Source: Atopsyche davidsoni (taxonomy: Eukaryota > Arthropoda > Insecta > Trichoptera > Hydrobiosidae). From it: 64,000 nucleotides of DNA. The position numbers and the translations under genes are program-made. The DNA lies in the NCBI GenBank assembly GCA_022113835.1, contig JAILWY010000026.1, forward strand, positions 10,133,001 to 10,197,000, written 5' to 3'. Below, piece after piece: positions 26,401 to 38,964 of this stretch (its first letter is position 1; every line of letters begins with the position of its first letter). The notes under the pieces were generated by a model. It was not told the DNA's origin. It searched no databases and worked only from the letters and a program-made list of their open reading frames with translations.

Positions 26401-29400
26401 CCAATTGGCAGTAACTTCAAAAATTCGAGTAATTCTCAGCCCAAATGATACAGTTATTAAAACATTCAGTTTATTCTCAATATACATTTTTTTGTAAGGG
26501 GAACATTTAAATGTTTGGGTGTGAGATTCTTTTCAAAATTTGGGGTGTGCTGCGCAGGGACAAGCGCCGGCGCACATGCTGGGCACCCCCGCCCCCCCCT
26601 GCGCCGCGCCCCTCACCCGCCGCCGCCACTCGACCAGCATCGTCTCTAGGCAAACCAACCAGGCAAGCCCATCCACCCCTCCCCTCCACTATACTCACAC
26701 ACCACAACACACTCCATATCTAGTAAAGACGAATTGCACACAGCATATTGGCAACATTTTATTCAATGACATTATTTGTTTTTCAATAATTGTTCAAAAT
26801 CATTGAAATCTAAGGTAATTTAAGGTATTCACCTTCCCAGATATGTAATTTAAGATATTTTTTCTTTATTATTATTCATTACTGAAAAACTCGACTTTCT
26901 CGAATAAAACAAGTTATATTAGATACAGATAATTAAATTAGATTGTTTACCACAAAATGCACCAAACCATGGCTTAGATTTTTAATTATTCATTGACACC
27001 AATCATAATGTTTCATTTGTACCATAGCTGGTCTCGGTGAGTTTCATTGCTGAATTATTAAAAGTTGGTTACCAAAGACAATTTGATTCTTTTCAATGAT
27101 CATTATTGTTTCATATAGCCAAACAAATTTGTAAAATTTTGTTATCGTCATCTTTGTCAGAGGCACGTTGTTTGTCATCAGCGCCAATCTACACAAAAGC
27201 CTTGAAATATAAATACACTAAGAATTATTTACGACTGATAAATTGTGATAAATTGGACTTCAAATCGTGGTGGTCCTGTGGTAGGGCAGCCCACAAGCGT
27301 AGTCTCCAGCGCACCCAAACAGGCTTCTATGCAGATTGAAGTTGTGATTGTCATTTTAATTCTATAACTTTCTGTAGATATTTTTGCATGCACTATAATG
27401 GGGCACGATTCTGCTTTTACTACTCAATAGTTCAACTGTATTGTGCATCCACGTTATATTATTTGACTATGTCAAGTGATTTTGCTTAAGTAGATATCAT
27501 ATGTACTTTTTGTTTATTCATCTTTAAATTCCGTTTTCATTTTCTTCATTCTAGTAGTTTTGTTGTGAGGCATCAGAAAAAAATAGTTTCTTGATATTTT
27601 ATTCCTAATATTTAAAAATATTTTTCTTTTTACAAACTTCAACTTTTTGTACATATGTAAATAAATAGTTACTATTGAATATTTCAATTAATTCCTTTCT
27701 TTATATATTTTTATTCTTATAAATTTATGTTATAATTTTGAAGGAGCTTCAGAATCGCTTATAGTTTTTAAAAAGTCATGTTATTTAGATTATATATTTT
27801 GTATTGTAGTTGTTTCATTATGATCAATAAATAACACTCCTCATAATATAATAAATATATGTTATCCATATAGAGCACATTATAGTTAGACTCAAAAAAC
27901 GATAACTTCTCTTTAAGATTTAAACAAGAAATTCAACTTCAAGGATGATTGGATTCTTCCATGTCGCTCTTTGGAGAATAAGTGTTTATTCTCTGGAAAA
28001 TGAAGCGATCATTATTTGAGTCTATTGTCCCTTGTATATCAGCATTGACTAACTATTGTGTTCGTATTTGTTTCGCATTCTTTTTGAACAGTTACTAATG
28101 TCATAAGGTTTCTGCAGGCGGGATTGGGTAACTCCCCGTTTCGAGAGCGAGTGGGGAGCACGCGCCTGCCGGACAAGCCGAGACTGCGACTGGACACGTC
28201 AGTAACTCTGCAAATCTGTTACTCACTGACTCATTGTGCATCCTCTTTCCTCTAGCGCTGGCCGTTGTACATGCCCGCTTCTCAGTAAACTTCATCCTTT
28301 CTGCGTGTACTAAGCTTGTTTCGGTTTGTGGTTTTATTTTGCAGATTCAAATTACCGAATGATAAATACACTCATACCTATATTAAATATAGAGAGGGCA
28401 TCCTTTTTTCAAGATTATTCATTTTCAGTGCTTCTCATCAATTTATCACAAGTACTAATTTAGTTCTGTTTGTTTACTGCATGATGCTTAGTATAATTAT
28501 GAATTTATAAATATCACTAACTAGAACTTACATTTTTTATTAACTTTTTCCCATTTGGAAAATGTAAAAAGTAGAATTACAGTGTTGTAAAATCTACTTG
28601 TTAATTTTATTATCAGCCAGCCTCCATTCTCTATAATGCTTAAGTTTTCATCATTCGGTGAAGGTAGTGCAGAATGATCTTCAAGAGCTTAATTTGACTA
28701 GCAAGCAGCCCAGCCTTTACATTCCCTTTCACTAATGAGCGTGTCAGTTTTGGTATGTAGTGCATGCTAATTAATACTAATGATTATTTTCAGAATCCTG
28801 AGAAAAAAATCCTGATTATGTTTTGACTAGTTGTTTTAATATCTGGTTTGAGTTTTCTCGGCTGCTGTATAATCCTCGCTTGAGAAACCCACTATTGCAA
28901 TAGTGGACTTTTGTCTTGCCGCATATGGGTGGAAGACGCAATTTGCTTATGTCTTCCTGGTGTTAGATCAGAATGCTTGAGCCAACTTTACGCCTGCTAG
29001 AAACAAATGCTACTACTATTGTTTGTGGTTACAGCAAATAACATCAATCAAGAGTCCAAACGTGGGGAGTAGTGATGGAAAGTAAGTTATCCTACATTCT
29101 TCCCTTTACCGATACTAGAAAGTCGAAGTGGGTAACAGTACTACTTTTTAATATTATGGTTCTGAATATTTTGATCAAAAATACAATTTTATGTTTTTTT
29201 TAACTTTCATATTCACAAACTCAATAATGTAACTTCTTTCCTGAAATATTTAATTTCATAAGTTATATCAAAAAATCTATATTTCAGAACATAAAATGTG
29301 CTAATACTAAAGCAATTTTTTTATTTCTAGGACTGCAGCTGGTAAGGAACGAGTGAGAGCTGCCATTACTAATGAAGCAGATCATTCTGATGATGATGAT

Positions 29401-32400
29401 GGGTAGGTGGAATGTACAAGTTAATGATTGATTTGATTTTCTTCAAAATTCTTCACATGGACAAGAAGGCAGACTTATACCATTTTCCTGAATTCCTACT
29501 TAAAGCTCTTCGCTTTGTTCTATCCAAAAATTCCTGAATTATTGTTATAGAATTGATCACTATCAGAATCAAACATCTCAAATTACCAACATATATTATA
29601 TAATCAAATAAATATCATAATCTATTGAGTACATTGTTATGAATATTATTATGTAGTAAAAGCTGGCTGTTAAAATTTCGTTTTCTTGGATTTGAGTTCA
29701 TCAGGAAAGCTTTTTGCCTTATTCCTTGAAAAAATTTCAATGACCGTTCTCGCGATCTATCACTTCTGATTATGTAGAAGGGAGAGATGTCAAGTCGAGT
29801 GAATATAATAATTTTACTAAGTCCTACTACCTGATCATGTGGCACTCTGATTTTCATGATATAGTTTGAAATTTTTACTAAGTCTAAAATTATATTTTGG
29901 CAGGTTCGTATCAGAGCCTCGGTTAAAAAGCAATGCAACATTGGGGGAGATATTGGAAGCCATGCGTCACCCCGTCACCGGTGTAGGATTCATGATGCAG
30001 ACTGTCAGTCTACCTTCCAACACTTTTGTATCCATTGACGCCATCCAGTGGATCATCTTTCATGTGGACGGCATCACGGATATCGACAAGGCCAAATTTA
30101 AAATGGACGTAAGAAAACTTCTATAACTCATTATCTCACCTTTATATTTAATGATATTAAAAAATACTGAAAGTAATTTAATGATTGGACTAGATATTAA
30201 AAATACTACTTAGTATTGGTTTCTCCTTAGCAACTGTTTTTAAACAATTCACAAATTTTATAATACAGAATTTGTTTGTATGTAGACAATATGATCTGAT
30301 AGATCCAATAATTTGACACCAGTCTGCTTGTCGTAAATAAGGTCAGCAAGAAAGCTGTGTTTGACATTAAATTTAACAATTTTTTCAGACAATGCTACGA
30401 GACGGTCTCATCTGTCATGCTTCTGGAGATCCTTCCAAGAGTTTCATTATCGGCTACTACATGTACTACATGCTCCCCCAAAATAAAGATAAAGGTGTGT
30501 TCCTTCCATATATTAATTATTCTTCATTTTAATGGTAATTATTCTATCTTCTGCAAATTCGTAATAGGATGCCACAAGGCCATTATCGCCTGTGATCCTT
30601 CTTATTTTTAGATACTTTGAAATTATTTTATTATTTATTCAATTAAGGACTCTCCATTTCCACCCTTAGCCAAGTGTTTCTTTCTAACCAGAAAACCTTG
30701 AAAAAATCTGAATAGATCTTGTGGCTTCTTTTAAAAATACTTTTTTCAATAGAGGTATTTTAGAACAATTGAATTTTCTTTTTCCAGTATTGCTTAAGAT
30801 AATTCTTGGAGAATTTTCAATTTAATTCTACTAATGTCCAGTCTGAATAACATGAGCTGTATTATTTTCAGATTCGGGTGAGTTTGTGCCTCCGCTAGGA
30901 GACTTGCAGAGTTTTGAGAATGAGTGGATGGAGGTGGAGGTCCTGGGCCCATGGCCACACGGGTCACCGCCTTCACCGCGCGGAGCCTTGCCAATAAGTG
31001 GCCATACGGAGCCTCAGCCAGATGAGACTAGTGTGCCGACCTTCCTTTGCGATCACCTCGACAACAACTATCTCAATAGAGATGATGATTCTGAATGTGA
31101 CTATAAAATCTCCCTATTTATATCATAGTATTAAACGAATAACATTATGTCTTAAGATTTTAAGTATTTTTAGAATGTTGATTCACAACTATTTTCAATG
31201 TGATTTTTCAGTACTTTGACTTGTATAGTTTCAGTAATTAGACTTGTGTGTTGAGATTACAATATTCGTCTAGTATATGTTGCTGCTGTGCATATGAAAT
31301 ATTGACAAATTATTATCACAGATGTGCTTAATTCAGCCTTTGCACTCAAAGATCACTCCCTTTTTTATTCAAAACATTAGAAGAGAGCTGAAATTAAAGA
31401 GATTTTAAATAACACTTGTAATTTTTTACACATTTTATAACTCGTAATTAAAAAATATGCTTATTTACAAAACCATAATTGTGGTTTCTTTTTAGTGCCG
31501 CTGTACACAAACACTCATCTCGATATTGATGTGGGCAGCAAAAGTGACCGCATAGAGTGGGGCCATGCTCGCTACCAAGCCACCTGGCGACCCCACACAG
31601 CCTACGAGATGTGCATCCAGTGGCTCACGGCTAGTGGCAACATTGTTGCTGAACTGGTAAGATGGATTTGTAACCCACACTTACAATTTCTGATACAAAA
31701 TAAAGCAGTATACAAATGTATTTATGAAACACTTGTAAATATACACATGAAACATTCATCCACAACAGTTTGGTTTAATTTGTAACAATCCTTAACTAGC
31801 CAAGTGGCTAACTTACGATTATTGCCTTTGAAGGGATTTTTTTTTATCTAGTTTACTTGTCTGAAGAAGCTCATGAAAGGTTCAAGGACTTCAAACAAAA
31901 ATTATCATAATTTTCTTTGCTTTTTTTGATTACTAAAATTAGCATCAAATGTACGTTATTATCAGCTAGTATATATAAGCAATATGAGATCCCTTACTGA
32001 CAATTATAATGACTACCAAAGATATTTTTGAGTAAAATACTTGAGTGATTTTCCACATGTTCGTTTTTATTTGTGACCGGTTTCTCCAAAATATTAAAAT
32101 GGAATTCCACCAAGTACTCTCTGTCAAAAATATTGAATTTCTTGACTACCAAAGAGGTTAAAATAACATAGTTGTTACTACAAATTTTTTAAACCTTGAA
32201 ATAATCATATATTAGAATCATATCAACCGTCGATTTCATATCCTAGTATTTAGTATCCATGTTAATCTCTGAAAATATAATTCTGGTTTGTAGATCATTG
32301 GATGGATGCGCAAAGCCTTGGTATGCGGACTACAGATGGTGCCCATTCCCGCCGACCCCTTGGCCCTACCGTTCACCCTTAAGTCTGATCCTCTGCGAGG

Positions 32401-34231
32401 ACCCATCTACGTACCTCTCAATGAGGAGCCACTCATGACAAACAGGACTGCACTTTTTGATGGTAATTTTATATTTTGTAATGTAAAAAAAATGCATGAA
32501 GTAGTCAGCTGGTATATTTTCATGTCGTATATAGAACTTTGATATAATTTTTTTCTACTGTGCATTCAGTTTATATTAATAAAAGCAGTCATTCAAACAG
32601 CAAGGTTTAGTTACGAGAGTGACAAAAATTCATGATTTGCCAACCCATGAATAGACTCTCATGAATTTGTTACAAACTTTGTAAAAAAGGTGCTGCACAC
32701 AAAAGAAAATGCTGCCAGTTTCTATAAAAAAAATTATTATAAATATCCAGGTTTCCCAGAGGAGTCGTGGGCAGAGCGACTTTTCCTTTTCCAGGAAGCG
32801 ATTGTGAGTCGATTCGGGTTCATCAAGTGCACGGTGGAGAGCACCTCCCACACAGGCGGGGGTGTGGGGGAGCACCTGTATGTCCATGTCACTGGCAACA
32901 TGTTCATCCTTATTCCCACAACTCCGCCCCCTCCTCGAGCCCTGCGCGTGCGCCCTGCTGCCAAGCACATCAACCCTACAAGGTATGATAACAAAAACTT
33001 CAGCTGTCAGTAACTATCAGAGCTATATCAGGAACACCGCACTCAACCTGCGCCTACATTTTTATTATGAGAAAATAGTAATACTATAAAGTGGTGTAAT
33101 TTTAAATTTATAAATTTTTTCTGCTTTATAATACATCATTCTTCGAGTTAATTTTAGCAGATGACCAGTGTCAATAAAGCTGATATTATTTTTTTAATAC
33201 AGATTTAACTTAATTTTATTTTATAAGCAAACTAATAGTTCCTGGTTCAATATCGGCTGAAATTATATCTAAACTGATTTAATTTCCTTGTTTGAAAATA
33301 ATCTATAACTAATGCATGCATCAATGCAATTGTTTTTTTTTAAATTATGTTTGTTCAGATACCCTGTACACTCCGACATAGCGCCCAGTCCTCACGAAGC
33401 CTACATCACTCGCCACGTCAGCGGAAAGAACAAGGATGATTATGATACCAGCAGAAGGGTGAGGTTTTTTTGTTGTTGTTTATTTTATTTTTTGTATCAA
33501 TCATGAAAATACTTCTTAAAACAGAGAAATCATTTAGATTTACACAATAATCTTATGTGTGATTGATTAATTTTTTTAAGGGTTTCTTCTATTGTTAAAT
33601 TAATTTTTCTTATATTAGCATTGAATGTCTTTTTAGTAACAATTATATAGTATATATTATACTTTTTACTAATTATGTGCGATCATTTTGCTGTCATTAA
33701 TGTTTTTTTTGTTGTTCATAAATGATCACTTTTTTATTATTGATATTCATTGAAATAAAATTCATTAAAAAAATTATATACTTTTATGGTACTATATTTG
33801 TCACCAGGGAGTTGTTTCCTTACTAATTCATTATAATCGATAAGAGGAATTTTTCAAATCGGATCATGATGTATGATCCTTAACTTACGCAGTTTTGTAT
33901 GAAACCACAAATGGTTACAGCACTGTAAGGGTGCAAACTACGTTTGAAATGTTATTTCATAAAATTAGAAAAATACAATTCCTAGCTTTTCATAGTGTTT
34001 TAATCATGCAATTGATTTCAGATGGGATTTCTGTGGTCTTGGAATCATATGGTGTCTAAGAAGTGGCGATCTTCCACCACTCCGGCTACTGGAGACGAGA
34101 TGTTTCAAATCAGATTTCTGCGTGACTTTAAATACTTTTGCGCTAATCAGGAACAGAGACTTAGCATATTTTGGGAACAGTGTTGGGAACTCAAAGAAAA
34201 AGTTAATGCTGAAAAAGAATTAGTGAACTGA
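8923..34231 (+). CDS. Iml1: Iml1 / DEPDC5, GATOR1 complex subunit
   Basis: Twenty-eight exons keep one frame through 4692 coding bases (1563 residues): 8923-8965, 9178-9321, 10223-10392, 10617-10883, 11227-11369, 11506-11693, 12196-12551, 12925-13046, 13127-13278, 13356-13553, 14043-14192, 14749-14943, 22565-22782, 23399-23589, 23712-23886, 24259-24462, 26558-26722, 28118-28201, 29035-29081, 29331-29402, 29904-30108, 30389-30494, 30872-31096, 31496-31656, 32294-32462, 32751-32982, 33359-33458, 34022-34231. Length fits DEPDC5 (about 1600). GATOR1 (Iml1, Nprl2, Nprl3) is the GTPase-activating complex for RagA/B at the lysosome and turns TORC1 down when amino acids fall. Recognisable parts are the N-terminal IML1 domain ([39 protein letters not shown]), a DEP domain in exons 20-22 (near residues 1090-1200) and a conserved C-terminus ([15 protein letters not shown]). 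The exon 23 donor (T|GTGACT) is weak. The middle exons 17-19 are the least certain. Confidence 0.95.
14387..14477. repeat. (TA)n microsatellite in Iml1 intron 11
   Basis: About 45 uninterrupted TA dinucleotides lie in the intron between Iml1 exons 11 and 12. A translated alternating Tyr-Ile frame across it is an artefact of the repeat. Confidence 0.97.
16800..17115. other. Unassigned coding-like island within Iml1 intron 12
   Basis: About 315 bases are clearly less AT-rich than the surrounding intron. One + frame (16844-17053) encodes a short hydrophobic peptide with a [20 protein letters not shown] stretch. A second + frame runs the full length. The minus strand also reads protein-like for short stretches, broken by several stops. 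No splice sites join it to Iml1. It may be a decayed pseudogene or transposable-element fragment. I do not recognise it. Confidence 0.3.
20036..20425. repeat. Perfect 192-bp direct duplication
   Basis: Copy 1 is 20036-20227 and copy 2 is 20234-20425. By eye they are identical base for base, separated by six bases, GCCACG. The duplicated unit begins CCTTGAAAGGCGATAG and ends GAAAATAGCCAT. The identity implies a recent event or an assembly artefact. A minus-strand frame of 73 codons (20289-20510) spans much of copy 2 but has no recognised homology. Confidence 0.95.
21012..22285 (+). mobile_element. mariner transposon (1274 bp) inside Iml1 intron 12
   Basis: The left terminal repeat starts CCAGGTGTACTTCTAATTAA. 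The right end, read on the minus strand, is the same over about 33 bases with one difference (TTGTAA for TTCTAA). The element is flanked by TA on both sides, the mariner target duplication. Length and transposase position are typical of full-length mariners. It sits in the same orientation as Iml1, between exons 12 and 13, and would be removed by splicing. The surrounding intron is otherwise AT-rich, so the copy stands out by composition. Confidence 0.97.
21183..22209 (+). pseudogene. mariner transposase, one frameshift near the N-terminus
   Basis: Translation starts [20 protein letters not shown] at 21183. It runs in one frame to about 21262, then must shift to the next frame, which stays open to the stop at 22207-22209. 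The shift lies at the junction that in relatives joins the ESHR stretch to EVYG, consistent with a small deletion. Downstream, all landmarks are present: helix-turn-helix DNA-binding region, WVPHEL linker, first Asp in VTGDEKW, second Asp in LLHDNAPSH and third Asp in [10 protein letters not shown]. There are 34 residues between the last two, the mariner DD34D signature. Because only one break is seen, the copy is probably young. Whether an ATG after the shift yields any product is unknown. Confidence 0.93.
24463..26557. other. Iml1 intron 16, with one short foldback-family fragment
   Basis: This AT-rich intron contains a 67-bp fragment of the foldback family described at 41580-41820, here at 24571-24637 and flanked by a 12-bp direct repeat. 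Short frames at 24702-24899 and 26076-26497 look like chance. No further exon was found that keeps the Iml1 frame. Confidence 0.5.
24571..24637. mobile_element. Terminal fragment of foldback family A, with 12-bp flanking repeat
   Basis: It carries the family tip GACAGAGAGTAC..GGTG..AATTCCATTTTAATATTT and stops at ATAAAATA. The 12 bases CTAATGAAATCT occur immediately on both sides (24559-24570 and 24638-24649), like a target-site duplication. Only one end of the element is present. Confidence 0.75.
32023..32143. mobile_element. Foldback family A copy, with 12-bp flanking repeat
   Basis: In Iml1 intron 24 the sequence holds one arm (ACTTGAGTGATTTTCCACAT, GTGACCGGTTTC) joined directly to the reverse complement of the family tip (GGAATTCCACCAAGTACTCT). 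The 12 bases GACTACCAAAGA flank both sides (32011-32022 and 32144-32155). It lacks the long internal palindrome of the 41580 copy. Confidence 0.82.
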
Positions 34232-37200
34232 CATGAATACTACTCCCAACAGAGATGTCAAACTTTTTTTATGATTTTGTTTTGTCATATATAATATATT
34301 TTAAAAAAAAATCAAATTTGAGCCGGCTACACAACTTGCAACCTATTTGGAATCAGCCAATAGCTTTCCTTTATTTTGGGTATTTCTGTCTAAGATCGAT
34401 CGCATGTTGTGTAGCAAAGTGTATAGGGGGTTTTACTTACTCTTGTAATATATTCTTGACAATCTATTTTCTGGTTATGTCAAGCAGCTGCTAGGTTTAA
34501 GATACAGAGTGTTTTTTATTAATTTATTCTTTTATGAGGCCAAAAGGTTCAGACCATCAAAACTTCTTAATTGCTGAAAGTATTATTGTTCAACATGTCA
34601 AAGTCCCTGTGACTAATATTTACCTATGATTTACAATAATGCAAAAAAATAAACTAAAGATAACATAAGTTCTGAATTCAATTATCAATAATATTTATAT
34701 TATGAATAAAACAATATTTTGTATATTTATTAAACTATTATACTAATTAGTATTTAGCTACGCTGGTACAACACAATGACTACAAACCAAAATGGTAATA
34801 TCAATATTTTTCTCCTTTAAAAATTATATTTCAAAAGTATTGTATTCCTTACAAAATAATATACAGTGATTTCTTTATTTTCTCTAAAAACTTTAACATG
34901 TTTTGATTATAAACTTTAAATTGAAAATAATCACAAACTTACCTATCGAACATTTAACACAAATCAGAACTTTATAATGATATGAAAAAATAGCCTTTTG
35001 TCTAGAATAATAAAATGTAAATATACTATGTAATTTGCAACATTTTGCACTGATATCTTATTTCTAGTCTATCTTTAATCCAGGATGTTATGGAGTGTCA
35101 AAAAGAACTGAAGTTGACCTATTTCAGCCCAAACCAAACCCTACGAGTATCTAAATCTGATCCTTTTTAATTTAATTATTAAAAAAATACATATAATTTA
35201 AGTTATTTTTATTTAATAAAAATTCAACAACAGATTTGGTTTTGTAGATTTTCAATATTGTTTTCAAAGTTCAATGTTCATTTGTTTATACCAAATAAAA
35301 AAATATCAGTTTTCACAAATAGGTATTAAATTTGTTTTTAAAAAATACCACAATGGGGTTGTTTTCAATAAAATTGATAAAATTACTCTTAAAGAATATT
35401 TTATGAGTTATTACTAAAATTTTCAATTCTTTTAACAATATAACTCGAAAAATGTTTATGCTCTTTTCAATTTCAACTTATGAAGCAGATATAGATTTAT
35501 TACTCAAAAAATACTTTTATATGAATTTCATCCAAAATGCAGCACATTTAAGCTGGGCTCTGGTGTAGAAAACAAATTACAGTTGCTATGGCATAATGCG
35601 TCTTTTTTAGGTGATATTCTGAAAAATATACTATTATTTTTTACTAAAACACCAAATGTTCTCATTTCTAAGAAAAATATTATGTAATGGGGTCTAAGCC
35701 CAGCACAGTGGCAACTTATTTTTTTATGACTGGCTTTATGTAGAGGAAACTATGGAGCATGGTCGTAATCTTATTAAATACGTGTATTTTTACATTTAAA
35801 ATAATTTTTAAAAATGTCTAAAAGTTTCATGTTATTTTTTTTAAACGGAATGACGACAGAACCAGACCCTCACAAGCTACTTAATTTACCAATATTAATC
35901 ATAACTACAAGTGTAAGTTACCATTTTTGATGGTTTTAATATGAATTATGAGCAATCTGTTAATAATAACATATGAGTGACTGACCTATTTGAAAATGAT
36001 TTGAAAACTGTGATTTCTTATAAGCCAATGATATGATGCCTTTGCATTTGTTGCATAATTCTGTTATTGTTAAAATAAATCATATTTTATAATAAATTTG
36101 CTTTAATTGCACCATACATTTTTTTGTTTTTTGTAAGATAAACACTTAAACATGTTTCAGTCCATATCGAAACTTCCTCAATGAAGTTAATTACCATGCT
36201 TATGGAAAATGTTTTGATTCCCAGTAAATTTGGGTAATGTTTATTTACATTTTATTAGAAATAAAATTTTTAGGAGAATTAAAACAATTAAAAATGTCAA
36301 AACTATTCAGGTAGTACTAAAACTAGATTAATAGAACATTCAACTTTATGTAATTATTGACCAATATAAGGTACCCACTTTTTTTTAGAATTCATTACGT
36401 GATATAACACAACAATTTGTCAATACCAAAGTTGGACACAAAGACCTTGGAATCAGTCATCGGTTCTTTTCTCTTTATTCTGTTTTAGAATAAACTTGGT
36501 AACACCTTTTTAGGAACACGTTAATGAAACAATCAAATAAGGAAAGGCATATTTTTTTATTTATAAATGTAGATCTTTACTTATGTGAAATTACAAAATA
36601 CATTCAATCCAAAAAATTGCATTGTATACAAATAAGTCCATCAAAAATGACCATTCTAATATAGAAAATTTATTCTCTACACTAAGAAAAATTCCCCATA
36701 TAATTTTCTACTTTCCGAAAATTATCTCGGTTCTATTTAATTAATGGCCAGTACATAAAAATATTAAGGAGTCATCAGTCAATATAATTACTTAACATAT
36801 TACATCAAATACATATGTAAAATTCATATTGAAAACCTTGGTATAAAGATGTAGAAATATTTTCTCACATGCCTATAATCTCCTTTCCACTTAACAATAT
36901 TCACATTTCAAGGGAATCATTTAAAAAAAAAATTGAGATCAAAAGTCTAACTCAACCTTTCGTTTCCAGAATAATAAGTTATGTGTAAAAAAACTACATA
37001 TCAGTCATTCGTGCATAGAAACCTGTCCGTCAGGTTGGATTAAAATTGAGCAATACAGATATTTAAAATTACCAATATGCTGCTGACCTTTTACCGTCAC
37101 ATCACTAGCAGGAAGTAGCATTCAAGTGGATTGCTAGTTTAGTTGCTAAGAGTCACAAAAACTGACATTAACTAAGGACTCAAAAAGACATTTCCAAGCA

Positions 37201-38061
37201 ACCCACCGATGCAGCATGGCATACACTCATGTTGTATTACCCGCAGGCATTACTGCCAGTGAACATGTTAAATCTTTAAAAAAATTAAATACATCTATAT
37301 TGTTTTTATAAAATAAAATATGACAACATGTGAATTTGTGACAAACATTTGTCACTAAATCAACCCTAGGTTATATGATCCTGTCATTTAACTAAGATAC
37401 CACGATAATATTGCCATATTTAAATGTAACTTCCATTTTCACTATAATGGATAATACTTTTATGCTTATGTATTCCTATGTGCGTTATATTTTACAAGTG
37501 GCAGTTGATGTGTTAAGACTAACACAAACTAAAAGGCATTTTAATTAAGAAATCACAATTTTTTTGACAAGTTCAAAGGCACAGAACGATGCTTGAACAT
37601 TATTCTAATTCAAATTAAAACTAAATGTGAGTTCTTCCTTAGATTTTGGAATATCCAAGGGAAGACATATTTATTTAATCATGGTAATTTTTAAATTCAA
37701 GAAGAATCAGTTGTAAGCTCTAATAATATGAGATTATATTATAATACAGCATAACAAAAGTAGATTTTACTCCCAACTCAGTTGGAGTATTAGCTTCACT
37801 GGGTAACCCTTTTGAATATATGGTTTAATAAGATAAACCTTTTTGTTTTGCATATAATACACATTTTGAAAATGTAAAATATAGAAGTAATCTTAGTATA
37901 GGCAGTGTACCTATATGTATCAGGTATATGTAATAACTACTTAAGCTTCAAAAATTTGTTCATTTTGTAATCATATGAAAAAATAATCAATTCACAGTAC
38001 AAAAATAAAGTGAACTTTGTGCAAGATTGGTGATAATACAAAGATTAAGAAGTAAAAATAT
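34232..38061. other. Intergenic region between Iml1 and the caspase
   Basis: The 3' ends of the convergent Iml1 (+) and caspase (-) genes fall here, so their 3' untranslated regions occupy part of it. An AATAAA-type signal lies near 34646. A MITE fragment is at 34321-34415. The remainder is AT-rich, and no open frame or RNA gene can be supported. Confidence 0.5.
34321..34415. mobile_element. MITE fragment related to the 49011-49293 element
   Basis: The ends are AGCCGGCTACACAACTTGC and, inverted, GTTGTGTAGC. The interior contains GCCAATAGC..CCTTTATTTTGGGTATTTCT, also found in the element near 49011. It lies just after the Iml1 stop codon, possibly inside the 3' untranslated region. Confidence 0.6.
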
Positions 38062-38964
38062 TTAATTGGATTTCTCTCCAAATACCAATAAACGAGTCAA
38101 CATGGTGGTGATGCATGGGATCTGCTTCTGTTGATGCATTAAAGGACTATCAGGGGTATTAGACTCGAAATCATATGCTACCTTTTGGCAAACAAAAGTC
38201 AATATGGTGAGAATGTCAGTGTCTTTTCCAAATTTTTGCAACTCGTTCACCAGAGCCTCTATGAACCAGGATCCCCTCGTAGTATTACGCCAAGAGTAAT
38301 AACCGGGGACTGTAGAATAACCAATTAGAAAGTCAGCATGAATCGGAATTCTATACGTTCCTGATGGACCGTCTGTTTCGGTACGGCTCTTGATGACCAT
38401 ACCGCCATCTAGGTTATCACCCTGACAGGCCTGAACAAAAAAAAGTTTTGGCTTTCCTGCCAAGCTAGGACATTTATCTGCAGTAAAGCTGTACCACAGA
38501 TCTTCAGGTCTGTAGTGATGATCCTTAGCATACAAGCGACCCAGTTCCCCGTGAGACAAAACACACACCATGATGCAATCACTGTCAGAGTGATCCATTT
38601 GAGAAACTCTGCAAATATGATCGTGTATATCTTTGTATGAGGCGTTCTCGAAGACAGAAACTTGGAACCCCATAAACTTCAGAACTTCCTTGAGCTTAGA
38701 ACAATCAACATTTGTCCCAGACCTAGCCTTCAATCCGTTGATTAAGAAGTGTTCGTGATTAAAAATGAGGGCCATACCTCGCTTTTTGTGATTCATATTA
38801 TAAAATGGGGCATTTCGAGACGTTGGCATCCGGGCTTCTGTTTCGATTTTTGGAGGAATAACGATGGTTCCTTTAGCATCACCTTCGTCCGCAGTGTGTC
38901 TTTGTTCACCATTGTGACCATTACTGCCAGTCACGCTGAGCATCGCATTTGCCGATGGATCCAT
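38062..38964 (-). CDS. Effector caspase (lepidopteran caspase-1-like), intronless
   Basis: A single uninterrupted frame of 300 residues encodes a C14 cysteine protease that executes apoptosis in the cytosol by cutting after aspartate. The catalytic His is in VLSHGELG (about residue 138). The catalytic Cys is in the pentapeptide QACQG (about residue 180). The short prodomain ends at a likely DEGD|A site (Asp29), and the large and small subunits are separated by TETD|G (Asp198). The substrate-pocket segment YSWRNTTRGSWF is intact. Start choice: a GTG codon immediately precedes the ATG at 38964, and the ATG is used. There is no CARD or DED, so it is an effector rather than an initiator. Relatives in moths have the same layout. 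Lack of introns could be ancestral or reflect retroposition; I see no poly(A) tract or flanking repeats. Confidence 0.96.
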   Translation of the reverse strand: MDPSANAMLSVTGSNGHNGEQRHTADEGDAKGTIVIPPKIETEARMPTSRNAPFYNMNHKKRGMALIFNHEHFLINGLKARSGTNVDCSKLKEVLKFMGFQVSVFENASYKDIHDHICRVSQMDHSDSDCIMVCVLSHGELGRLYAKDHHYRPEDLWYSFTADKCPSLAGKPKLFFVQACQGDNLDGGMVIKSRTETDGPSGTYRIPIHADFLIGYSTVPGYYSWRNTTRGSWFIEALVNELQKFGKDTDILTILTFVCQKVAYDFESNTPDSPLMHQQKQIPCITTMLTRLLVFGEKSN

